The translations under genes were made by a program, and so were the position numbers. Under the pieces are notes generated by a model. That model had not been told where the DNA came from. It worked only from the letters and a program-made list of their open reading frames with translations, and ran no database searches. Shown in pieces: positions 41,377 through 52,100 of a DNA stretch of 64,000 bases (its first letter is position 1; every line of letters begins with the position of its first letter). The DNA comes from Paractinoplanes lichenicola (lineage in GTDB: Bacteria; Actinomycetota; Actinomycetes; Mycobacteriales; Micromonosporaceae), in NCBI RefSeq assembly GCF_016785085.1, contig NZ_JAENHO010000002.1, forward strand, positions 310,001 to 374,000, in the 5' to 3' direction.

Positions 41377-44300
41377 TTACGGCAGGTCGGGCAGGTATGC
41401 CACGTGCGCCCGGCCGTCCTTCGTGAGCCAGCTGACCAGGTTGGTCGGCTTGGCGGCCGTGGTGAAGGAGCTCTGTGCGGATTCCCACGTGCCCGCCGCG
41501 GTCCGGACGCGATGGGTCACCGTCGTGCCGGCGCCCGCCGTGTCGATGACCATCGAGCCGTCAGCGCCGCCCGCGGCGGAGACCGAGGTCGGGCCGCCGT
41601 TGTTGTCGAGCAGGGTGTATTGCCCCCAGACGTCGGTGCTGCTCATCGTGCGGTCGTAGACGCCGAAGCCGGGATAGACCGTCACCGAGTGCACGGTGTT
41701 GTCGGGCATGCCGACCGCCGCCACGTCGGTCAGGTTGCCCTGCTGATCGAAGCGGGTGTACGGACCCCACGTCCCGGCGGCGGAGCGGCTGCGGCTGTAG
41801 ACGCCGTACCCGGGCAGCAGGGTCAGCACGTGGGTGCGGCCGTCCGGGGTGGCGGTCGAGGCGATCCGGCTGATCTGGGTGCTGGCGTCGAAGTTGGTCG
41901 CCGCCGACCAGACCCCCTCGGCGCTGCGGGTGCGGTTGTAGACCCCGTACGCGGGAAGCAAGGTCTGCAACTGGATGGTGCCGTCCGGCAGGGCCGCCGC
42001 CGCGAGGTCGGTGATCTGGGTGCTGAAGTCGATCTGGACGGCGTCACCCTGCCAGACCCCGCTCGCGCTGCGGGTGCGATACCAGACGCCGCTGCCCGCG
42101 ACCATGTTGAAGACGTGCACGACCCCGTCCGGCGTACGGGTGATGGCGCTGGTGGTGATGGCCGGGTTGCTGTCGATCATCGACGGCGTCTTCGACCAGG
42201 CGCCGTCGGTCCCGCGGACCCGGTCCCACAGCGCGTCCTGGAATTCGGCGATCGGCCAGATGACCGTGTCCCACGTCTGCACCTGCGAGATCTGCCCCTT
42301 GAAGGAGTCGCCGTGGGTGCCCGCCGACTTCTGCGTGTCGCCGATGCGGAAGCTCTTGGCGGCCGACCACGGGGTGGTGGTGCGGGTGGTCGACGAGATC
42401 CGCTTCTCGTCGACGTAGAGCGTCATCTTCTTGGTCGACGCCTTGTAGGTCACCGTCAGATGGGTCCAGACGCCGAGCTTGGCGGTGTTGGGCGCCGAGA
42501 CGGCGATGTCCCACGTGGCGCCGGCGTACGGCTCGTCGGCCCGCTGCATGCCGAAACGCCACGAGTTGTCGATCGCGGACGGCCACACCTTGAAACCGGT
42601 GCCGTTGACGCCGTCCTGCGAGACCACGATGCCCTCGTACGCGTCGGGTTTGGCCCACACCGAGACGGAGAAGTCGGCGTTGGTGGTGACAGCCTTGGCC
42701 GAGGTGGAGATCACGGTGCCGGCCGTGCCGGGGAACTCGGCGGCCGGGTCGAACAGGTCGCCCGAGGCCCACTCCGTGCCGCCGCCCCCGCTGGCGTGCA
42801 GCGTGCCGGAGGTGTCCTTGGCCCCCGCGGCGCCGATGGCGCCGGTCTCGGCGTCGTCGAGCTTCCAGGTGTGTGTCGGCGGGGTGAAGACCTGCCACGG
42901 CTGGGCCGAGAGGCTTCCGGTGCCGCCGTTCAGGTTGCCGACCAGCGAGCCGGTGACCTCACCGTTCTCGTTGACCGTCCAGAGATCGGCTGTCCCGTCG
43001 CCGTTGAAGTCGGCGGCACGCAGGGTCTGCTTCTGGCCGGTCTTGAAGTTCTCCGACAGCAGGTACTGGTCGAAGGTGAGGCCGGTGCCACCCGCCCACA
43101 GCACGTCGTTCCAGAGGTAGAGCTTGCCCGTGGTGGCCTGCCAGAGGAACAGGGCGGTACCCGTCGTGGTCTGGGCACTGGTCAGGGTCCAGGTGTTCCA
43201 GTCCGTGCCCCCGGTGGGAGTCAGCTGGCTGAGCTTGGCCGACTGGTTGAACTGACCGGTTGCGCCCAGGGCGGGGTGGTAGGTCAGGCGGTACCCGTCG
43301 GGATCCTGCAGCACCCCGAGCAGGTCCGGGCCGAGCCACTCCGCGGTGTGGGCTCCGGCGTTGACGAGCTGGAGCAGGCTGCTGCCCTCGGGGTCCTCGT
43401 TGAGGAAGATCGGCTCGATGGTCTGGCTGTTGCTGTCCAGTTCGGACTGGATCACCGAGCCGTCGCCGTTGCCCCGCAGGATCACCGCGGTGCCCTTCGA
43501 GTCGCTGCGGCCCACGACGCCGGTGGGGTAGAAGGCCAGCAGGTCCTGCAGGCCGGTGCCGCCGAAGTGCCCGGTGATGACGTCGGCGGTGTTGAAGTCG
43601 GCCGGTACGTCGTTCTGACCGGCGCCGTGCGCGCCCAAGTTCGCCGCGATCGGCGCGATCTGGCCGGTGCCACGGCCGGTGGAGGTCCACACGCCGGCCG
43701 GCAGCTTGTTCTTGCCGCCGACCACGGTCAGGTCGGCCAGGTTGTCACCGGTGAGGTCGCCGTCGGCGGCCACGGCGGCCGGGTCGGCGTTGAAGATCTC
43801 CTGGGTGGCCGCACCGACGTTGCCGCCGGCGCTGAGGCTGGTGACGCTCAGCGTGTTGGTGAACCGGGTCGGCTTGAGGTTCTTGATCTCGGCGGTGCCG
43901 TTGGTCGCGGCCACCGTGGCGTACGGGCCGCCGTTGAGCTGGTAGAGGTAGCTGGTCGGCACCGGCGTGACGACCTTGCCGTTCTCGTCGACCGGCGGCT
44001 TGATCCCGATGGTCAGCGGCACGGCGATCTGCGGGGTCACGCCCTCCGGCATCGCGATGATCGGGTTGCCGGGCCGGGACGCGTCGAACTTGAAGCGGCA
44101 GGTCGCGGACGGATCGCTCCACGCTTTGTAGTCGGTCGCCCGGACGTTCCACTCGAAGGTCGCGATACTGGTGCCGGCCGCGGCCTTCAGCGTCTTCATC
44201 GGAATCTTGAGGACCGCCGTGGAACCGGAGGAATACCAGAGCAGGTCCGGGTTCGACCGCGCGAGCACGGTGCCCGAGGCGCCCTGCTTCCAGAGTTTGA

Positions 44301-45876
44301 ACTCCACGCCGAGCGCGTTCTTGTTGCGGTCGGAGACCGGGGCGTACAGGGTGACGTCGGTCTGCCCGACGATCGTGGGAGAGGTGGCGCCGCACGAGGT
44401 GGCCGGCGAGGTCTTCATGCCGGTCGGCTTGTTCGGCTGGTGGTTGTAGGTGATGGCCAGCGTCGGGCTGGTCTGGAGGAACTCCTTCCAGCCGTTGGTG
44501 TCCGACTCGCTCGCGGCGGCCAGCGCGAACGTCTGGACGGTCTTGTTCGCCGCGACGGCGGCTTCGATCGCGGGCTTCACGTTGAACGGCACGCCGTCGG
44601 CCGGGCAGGAGGAGTTGTAGCCGTTGGCCACGGTCGCGTAGGCGACGACCGAGCCGAGGTTGTTCACCCAGGCGTTCCAGAAGGCGTTGGCCTGGGTCAG
44701 CACCGGGGTCGGGGCGTGCAGGTTGACCCGGGTGGGAGTGCACGAGTACGCCCAGGTCTGCGTGATCTTGAAGGTGGCGGTGTTGATGTCCGCGTCGCGC
44801 AGGGTGGCGATGGGGAGCACGTAGTTGATGAACGTCCGCGACTTGATCTCACCGGAGTTGCCGACCTGCATGCGGCCCCGGGGGTCGGGAGTGGAGTTCC
44901 AGTATTTGGTCTGCGGGAAGTCGGCCGGCAGGGTCGCCCAGCCGTAGCGCGCGCCCGCCGCCGGTGACCACGCGAAGGTCGGGTCGAGATAGACCGGGTA
45001 TCTCGTGGCCGCGCCGGTGAGCAGGCTCTTGTCCGGAGTGAGGGTGATCTTGCCCGGCTTCACGGCGGCGGCCAGGCGGGCCTTGCGGGCCGACGAGCCG
45101 GGCCCGCGGGTGGTGGACGTGGTGGCTCGCGCCCCGGCGGCGGCCTTGGCCGGGGGAGCGGAGTCCCACATCATCGGCGCCGGCGCGGTGAGCACCGGGC
45201 TGCCCCAGCGGTCGTTGCCGACGAGGTTGCCGTGGGCGTCCGCCTCGAGCGTGAGCCCCTTGGTCCTGGTGCCGAACGACAGCTCGGCCAGGGCCGGGTT
45301 CTTCGCCGCGGCGGCGTCGCGGACGACGAAGACTTCGGCGAAGCCGCCGGTGGCGAGGGCCGTGACCTGCAGATCGACGCCGGGCAGGACCGCGCCGTAG
45401 GTGGCGGTGGCGCCGTCGACGGCCGGTTCGGGCAGCGTTACCGGGGCGGTGAAGGCGGCGTTGACGCTCGCGTCGCCGACGGTGGCCATCGGCCCGGTGC
45501 CGCCGCCGGAGAGCCGCAGCGGCGTCAGGGCGACCTTGGGCGACCAGGTGCCGTCGGCGTTGCGGGCGAGCGTGGCGTCGAGCTCGCGCCAGGTGTCCCC
45601 GACCCGCTTGCGGGCCGGCACCGCCGACTGCTCCAGCGTGACCGTCCCGTCCGGGTTGGCCGTGCTCTTGGACGTGGCCGTGGTGGCGCCGGTCGCCTCG
45701 ACCGGCTTGCGGGTGCGGCGGGCCTCGGTCAGCGCCCCCTCGACCGAACCGGTGTCGTCGGCGGCGGCCGGGGCGGGCGTGGGGGCGGGCGGCTCGGCGG
45801 CCGCGGGCGACGCCACGGATATGCCCGCCAGCAGACCGAAAATGGTCAGAGCGGGCAAAATGCTAGATCTCTTCAT
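41377..45876 (-). CDS. Large exported LamG/FG-GAP/repeat protein
   Basis: 1499 aa from the ATG at 45876 (MKRSSILPALTIFGLLAG), giving a clean signal peptide; upstream in-frame codons lack one. After an Ala/Pro-rich stretch come unassigned beta-rich domains (to about 700), an FG-GAP/VCBS-like propeller region (about 700-960; DLTGDNLADLTVV, DFNGDGTADLWTV), a LamG-type concanavalin fold (about 1000-1210; FSVSVWAKPDAYEG, LTVTYKASTKKMTLYVD) and five ~46-aa tandem repeats of the GVYNRTRSAEGVW type (about 1215-1499). The last resemble tectonin/PLL-like propeller blades. Divergent from the RHS toxin gene, so the two probably form one exported system; likely role is surface binding or adhesion. Confidence 0.8.
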   Translation of the reverse strand: MKRSSILPALTIFGLLAGISVASPAAAEPPAPTPAPAAADDTGSVEGALTEARRTRKPVEATGATTATSKSTANPDGTVTLEQSAVPARKRVGDTWRELDATLARNADGTWSPKVALTPLRLSGGGTGPMATVGDASVNAAFTAPVTLPEPAVDGATATYGAVLPGVDLQVTALATGGFAEVFVVRDAAAAKNPALAELSFGTRTKGLTLEADAHGNLVGNDRWGSPVLTAPAPMMWDSAPPAKAAAGARATTSTTRGPGSSARKARLAAAVKPGKITLTPDKSLLTGAATRYPVYLDPTFAWSPAAGARYGWATLPADFPQTKYWNSTPDPRGRMQVGNSGEIKSRTFINYVLPIATLRDADINTATFKITQTWAYSCTPTRVNLHAPTPVLTQANAFWNAWVNNLGSVVAYATVANGYNSSCPADGVPFNVKPAIEAAVAANKTVQTFALAAASESDTNGWKEFLQTSPTLAITYNHQPNKPTGMKTSPATSCGATSPTIVGQTDVTLYAPVSDRNKNALGVEFKLWKQGASGTVLARSNPDLLWYSSGSTAVLKIPMKTLKAAAGTSIATFEWNVRATDYKAWSDPSATCRFKFDASRPGNPIIAMPEGVTPQIAVPLTIGIKPPVDENGKVVTPVPTSYLYQLNGGPYATVAATNGTAEIKNLKPTRFTNTLSVTSLSAGGNVGAATQEIFNADPAAVAADGDLTGDNLADLTVVGGKNKLPAGVWTSTGRGTGQIAPIAANLGAHGAGQNDVPADFNTADVITGHFGGTGLQDLLAFYPTGVVGRSDSKGTAVILRGNGDGSVIQSELDSNSQTIEPIFLNEDPEGSSLLQLVNAGAHTAEWLGPDLLGVLQDPDGYRLTYHPALGATGQFNQSAKLSQLTPTGGTDWNTWTLTSAQTTTGTALFLWQATTGKLYLWNDVLWAGGTGLTFDQYLLSENFKTGQKQTLRAADFNGDGTADLWTVNENGEVTGSLVGNLNGGTGSLSAQPWQVFTPPTHTWKLDDAETGAIGAAGAKDTSGTLHASGGGGTEWASGDLFDPAAEFPGTAGTVISTSAKAVTTNADFSVSVWAKPDAYEGIVVSQDGVNGTGFKVWPSAIDNSWRFGMQRADEPYAGATWDIAVSAPNTAKLGVWTHLTVTYKASTKKMTLYVDEKRISSTTRTTTPWSAAKSFRIGDTQKSAGTHGDSFKGQISQVQTWDTVIWPIAEFQDALWDRVRGTDGAWSKTPSMIDSNPAITTSAITRTPDGVVHVFNMVAGSGVWYRTRSASGVWQGDAVQIDFSTQITDLAAAALPDGTIQLQTLLPAYGVYNRTRSAEGVWSAATNFDASTQISRIASTATPDGRTHVLTLLPGYGVYSRSRSAAGTWGPYTRFDQQGNLTDVAAVGMPDNTVHSVTVYPGFGVYDRTMSSTDVWGQYTLLDNNGGPTSVSAAGGADGSMVIDTAGAGTTVTHRVRTAAGTWESAQSSFTTAAKPTNLVSWLTKDGRAHVAYLPDLP

Positions 45877-46111
45877 GTACGCGGACCGCCCCCGTGAGCA
45901 TCTCAATGCTGATCGTGTGGGGCGCAGCTTAAGGCCGTCCCGGCCATCGATGTCCATCCCGCGTGCGGACAGTCATACATCTAAATATTTCTGTTATCAG
46001 ATCTTCATCAAGCGTTGTATCCATCCGGTTCGGAATCTGTCAGTGTCCGTTCGCGACCACTCGATCATGGGTCGCCGGGCGTGCTGTGCCCGAACGGGGA
46101 GGAAGAGATCC
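45877..46111. promoter_or_regulatory. AT-richer divergent promoter region
   Basis: About 235 bases between the divergent LamG and RHS genes, markedly AT-richer than surroundings around 45970-46025 (e.g. CATCTAAATATTTCTG). Should hold both promoters; no clear consensus could be placed. Confidence 0.55.
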
Positions 46112-49100
46112 ATGCGGCGTTCCGCGCTGTCGTTTTTCCTGTCGATGACGTGTCTGGTGAGCGTGGCGGTGTCGGTGCCCGCGTACGCCGCCGAGCCGGT
46201 GACGGAGCTGCCGAAGCCCTCGCCCGGACGGTCGGTGGCCACCAAGCCCATCCCGTACCGCTTCGCGGCCCCGCACGACGACTCCCGGACCGCCTACAAG
46301 CCGGCCGCCACGGCCCTGCCCAAGGCCGCCTCCGCGTCGGTCGGCCTCTCCACGGCACAGAAGAAGGCCCCCGGCACACCGGTCTGGACGCGGGCCGTCA
46401 GCGGCTTCGGCGCCGACGCGCAGGCCGAGGTGCGGGTCGTCGACCAGGCCGCGGCGGAGCAGGCCGGGGTGGCCGGCGTGCTGCTCGCGGTCACCGCCCG
46501 CGACCAGCGGTCCGGCCGGGCGCGGGTCGGCGTCGACTACGCGGGCTTCGCCCAGGCGTACGGCGGGAACTACGGCTCCCGGCTCCGGCTGGTGCAGCTG
46601 CCGTCCTGCGCGCTGACCACGCCCGGCCTCGCCGCCTGCCAGACCCGTACGCCGCTGGCCTCGGCAAACGACCCGGCCGCGAAGTCGGTCTCGGCCGAGG
46701 TGGCCCTCGCGGCCGGCGCGCCGGTCGTCGTGGCCGCGGTGACCGACCCCGCCACCGAGGGCGGCAAGGACTCGGGCGGCAGCTACGCGGCGAGCGACCT
46801 CAAGCCGTCCGGTTCCTGGGCCGGGGGCAGCAGCACCGGCTCGTTCACCTACAACTACCCGATCAGCATGCCGCCCGCCCCGAGCGGCCTGGTCCCGTCG
46901 GTGGGTCTCTCGTACGACTCGAGCTCCGTGGACGGGCAGACCGTCTCGACGCAGGCCCAGGCGTCCTGGGTCGGCGACGGCTGGGGCACCCCGAGCTCGT
47001 ACGTCGAGCAGACGTTCGTCTCCTGCTCGGACAACCCGGGCGGCAAGGCGGCGCCGGAGAAGACCGCCGACCTCTGCTACGACGGCCCGATCATGACGCT
47101 GTCGCTCAACGGCAGCACGCAGCGGCTGATCTGGGACGAGGACAAGAAGGTCTGGAAGGCCGAGGACGACAAGGGCGAGGTGATCAAGCGGAGCACCGGG
47201 TTCGACAACGGCACCACGGCCGACGACAAGAACTACTGGACCGTCGTCACCCGCGACGGCACCGAATACATGTTCGGCCGCAACCGGCTGCCGGGCTGGA
47301 CCACGGGCAAGCCGGTCACCAAGTCGGTCGACACGGTGCCGGTGTACTCGCCGCACGCGGGCGACCCCTGCTACGACGAGACGTTCAAGGACGCGCAGTG
47401 CACGACGGCCCGGCGCTGGAACCTCGACTACGTCGTGGACGTCAGCGGCAACGCCATGTCGTACTACTACGACCAGAAGACCAACTTCTACGGCCGGCAC
47501 AAGGGCGACACCGACACTGAGTACGTCCGTGACAGCTACCTCGACCGGATCGACTACGGCTTCCGCGACAACGGCGCCTACGGCACGGTGCCCAACCAGG
47601 TCAAGTTCGAGACCGCCGGCCGGTGCGTCCAGACGACCTGCGCGGCGCTGAGCTCCACCACCAAGGCGAGCTACCCGGACGTGCCGTTCGACCTGATCTG
47701 CGAGGCGGGCAAGAACTGCACGCCCCAGGCGCCGTCGTTCTTCTCGACCGAGCGCCTGACTCAGATCGTCACCAAGCAGTACGACGTCGCCGCGGCCAAG
47801 CACCTGCCGGTCGACACGTACAACCTCGGGCAGACCATCCCGACGACGGAGGACGGCACCTCGCCCACCCTGTGGCTGTCGTCGGTGACCCGCACCGGGC
47901 ACGAGGGCAACGCCTCGATCGCCCTGCCCGCGATGACGTTCGCCAGCACCCGGCTGCCCAACCGGTCGGTCGCCACCGACGGGTTCCCGGAGTTCTACCG
48001 GCACCGCCTTACCTCGATCACCACCGAGACCGGCTCGGTCATCTCGGCCGCGTACGAGCTGCCCAAGCCGTGCACGTCGGTGGGCAGCCTCAACCCGGCC
48101 ACCAACACCAGCTCCTGCTACCCGGTGCGGTGGACCCCGGACGGGCTGATCGAGCCGAAGCTGGACTGGTTCAACAAGTACGCGGTGACCCGGGTGACCC
48201 AGACCGACCCGACCGGCGGCGCCGCGGCCACGGCGACCAGCTACCAGTACGACGGCGGGGCGGCCTGGCACTTCGACGACAACGAGGTGGTCAAGGCCAA
48301 GTACCGCACGTACGGCCAGTTCCGCGGCTACGGCAAGGTCACCACGTACGAGGGCGACGGGGTCAACGACCGCCGTACGAAGTCCGAGTCGGTCTTCTAC
48401 CGCGGCATGTCGAAGAACAACAACAGCACAGTGCTCAACCTGGAGGACTCGCTCGGCGGGCAGCACGAGGACCAGAACGAGCTGGCCGGACGGGTCCTGG
48501 AGACGCGCACCTACCAGGGTGAGGGCGGGGCCCTGGACAACACGGCCATCACCTCGTACTGGGTCTCCGGCGCGACCGCGACCCGAGCCCGTACGGGATT
48601 GCCCGCCCTGACCGCCAACTGGGTCACCCCGGTGCTCAACGTCAGCCGGCAGCGGGTCACCAGCGCGACCGGGACGACGTGGCGGACCCACGCGGTCGAC
48701 ACCAGCTACGACACCGCGCTCGGATCGCCGACCCTGGGCTCGGTCAAGCACGTCTACAGCCACACCGTGCCGGCCGACGCCAAGTACGACCGGTGCACCA
48801 CCAACACCTACGCCCCGGCCAACTCGACGGCGAACCTCGTCGACCTGGTGTCGCAGATCGAGACCGTGGCCGTTCCGTGCGGCGGCTACACCGCGGGCTC
48901 GCCGGTCTCCGAGCCGGGATCGGTCAACACCCTCAGCGCCCCGGCCTCGGTCTCCCGCCCGGCCCAGGTGGTCTCGCTGACTCGCAAGTTCTACGACGAC
49001 TACACCTGGTCGGAAGCCTTCCCGCAGACGGCCCTGGTGAGTCGTGGCCTGGTCACGATGGAGCGGCAGGCCAAGGACTACGTGAACGGCGCGTACACCT

Positions 49101-52100
49101 GGCAGAGCCTCGGCCGCACCCACTACGACGCGGTCGGGCGGGCCGACGACAAGTACGACGGCAAGGGCAACAAGACCCACACCGACTACACGGCCAACGC
49201 GGTTGGCCTGGTCACCGGCATGTCGGTCGCGCAGCCGCTCGGCCACACCACCTCGTCGACCGCCAACCCACGCCGTGGCCTGACCCTGACCAGCACCGAC
49301 ATCAACGACGTGGTCTCGACCCAGGCGTACGACGCCCTCGGCCGGACGACCAGCGTGTGGCTGAACAACCGCACCACCGCGCAGAACGCCAACTACAAGT
49401 TCGGCTACACGGTGTCCAAGACGGGCATCAGCGCCACCACGACTGAGCGGACCAACAACAGCAACGCTTACCTGAAGTCGGTCACGCTCTACGACGCGCT
49501 GCTGCGGCCCCGCCAGACCCAGACCGAGACTCCTCAGAGCGGTCGGCTGGTCAACGACACCTTCTACGACACCCACGGCTGGGTGACGAAGGAGTACGAG
49601 GGCTACTGGGACGACAACGTCGAGCCCACGGTGGGCAACGTCGTCGACCCGTACGACCCGAACGTCGACATTCCGGTGCCCAGCCAGAACTACACCACGT
49701 ACGACGGTCTGGGACGCGTCGTGCTGGTCGAGCGGATGAAGGACAACGAGACCGTCTCGAAGACGTTCACGGTCCACAACGGCGACAGCACGACGATCTT
49801 CCCGCCCACCGGTGGCACCGTCACCACCACCGTGGCCGACCCGCTGGGCCGCACGACGACCATGAGGGAGTACACCACCCGGCCGTCGATGAACACGCCC
49901 TCGGACTACTTCACCGGAACCTTCAGCGTCTCCGGCGGAACGTCTCTGGCCACGACGTACGAGTTCGACTCGCGAGGCCTGCAGGGCAAGGTCGTCGACG
50001 CCAAGGGCAACCCCTGGACGACGAAGTTCAACCTGCTCGGTCAGATCGTCGAGAAGACCGACGCGGACGCCGGCACGACCAAGGACATGCGGTACGACGA
50101 CAACGGCAACCTGACCCAGTCGACGGATGCCCGCGGCAAGACCACTTCGTTCCAGTTCGACGCCCTGAACCGGCCGACCGCCAGCTTCGCCGGAACGACC
50201 CAGCTCACCAAGTCTGTCTACGACAACTCGGACAACGCCGTACCCGGTATGACGTTCCCCAAGGGCCAGCTGACCACGAGCATCGCCTACTCCGGCGGGC
50301 TCGAGTACAAGACGCAGGCGGCGAACTTCAACGTCTTCGGTTCATCGCTGGGCGAGACGGTGAGCATTCCGGCGCCGAGCGCGCTGGCCGGTGACTACGT
50401 ATTCAGCCACTCGTACTACCCGAACAACGGGCTGCTCTTCCGCGATACCTTCCCGGCCAAGAGCGGCCTGCCCGCCGAGACCGTCGCGTATTCGTACGAC
50501 AAGTTCGACCAGGTCCAGGTGATGACCGGGCTGAACCCGTACCTGCAGTCGACGACGGAGGACGCGTACGGCCGGATCAACCAGACGGTGATCGGGACGG
50601 GCACCAACCAGGCCGCGGTCGACAACCTCTACGACGAGCACACCGGCCTGCTCAAGAAGCAGACCACTACCCGTAAACCTACGGCGCCGTCAGGCATCGA
50701 CCAGCAGGAGTTCACGTACGACAAGGCCGGCAACCTGCTCACGCAGACCAGCACCAGGCTCGCCGCGAACAACATCGGTGAGACCCAGTGCTTCGCCTAC
50801 GACGAGCTGCGCCGGCTCACCGAGGCGTGGACCGGAACCGACAAGTGTGCGACCGCGCCCACCACGAGCAACCGGGCGATGGTCGGCAACACGATCGGCG
50901 GCGCCAGCGCCTACTGGACCAGCTGGCGCTTCGACGACCTCGGCAACCGGACGAGCGAGGTCAAGCACGCGCTGACCGGCACCAACGACACCTCGACGAC
51001 CTACAAGTACAACGAGAACGGAGCCGGGCAACCACACACGCTGACGTCCACCGCCACCACCGGTGCCACCACCGGCAGCGCCACCTACAAGTACGACGTG
51101 GCCGGCAACATGACGGTCCGCAACGCCGGCAACGGCAACCAGACCCTCACCTGGACCGACGACGGCAAGCTGAGCAGCGTCACCAACGCGTCCGGCACCA
51201 GCAAGAGCATCTACAACGCGAACGGCGACCTGCTGCTGCAGGACGACCCGACCACGACCACGCTTTACCTCGGCACCCAGCAACACGTGCTCACCAAGGC
51301 CACCGGCGCCGTCACCGGCACCCGCTATCAGGCACTGCCGGGCGCGGGCTCGGTGGTCCGGACCGGGTCCGGTACGGCGTACACGTTCGCCTTGGCCAAC
51401 ACGCAGGGCACCCCGACGCTGTACCTGAACAACACCGCGCAGACGCCCACGTGGCGGCAGTACACCCCGTACGGCGGTCCGCGCGGCGCGACCATCACAG
51501 CGCCCGACAACCGTGGCTTCCTCAACAAGCCGCTGAACGCGAGCACGGGCCTGACCAATGTCGGCGCCCGTGAGTACGACCCGGTCATCGGCCGCTTCAT
51601 CTCAGTCGATCCGATTCAGGACTTGCAGAACCCGCAGCAGTGGAACGGGTACGCGTACTCCAGCAACAACCCGACGACGTTCAGCGACTCGAGCGGCCTG
51701 ATGCTCATGGCCCCGACCGAGGGTGGGGGCGGGGGTGGCTACTACACGCCCCCGGCTGACAACGGCGGTGGCGGCGGTGGCGGCGGTGGCGGCGGTGGCG
51801 GTGGCGGCGGCGGCGCCAGCGACTCGGGCGACCACGGCAGCAACAACGACGACGGCGGCGGCAACTTCTTCAAGAAGGCCTGGAAGAAGACCAAGAAGGT
51901 CATCACCGACCACCCGCAGATCACCGGTTTCGTCGCCGGCGCGATCACCGGCGCCGTCTGCCTGGGCGCCGGTGGCATCGCCGCCGGACCCGCCGGCCTG
52001 GCCGGCTGCGGCGCCATCGCGGGCGCGGTGGGCTCGATCGCCACCGACTGGGCCGCCGGCACCAGCACGAAAGACATGCTCAAGAATGCCGCGGGGGCGG

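Noticed and set aside
46040..49777. Antisense open frame of about 1245 codons across the RHS gene
   Set aside because: Shadow of the GC-rich RHS coding frame; no recognisable domain, and the plus strand has clear RHS motifs.
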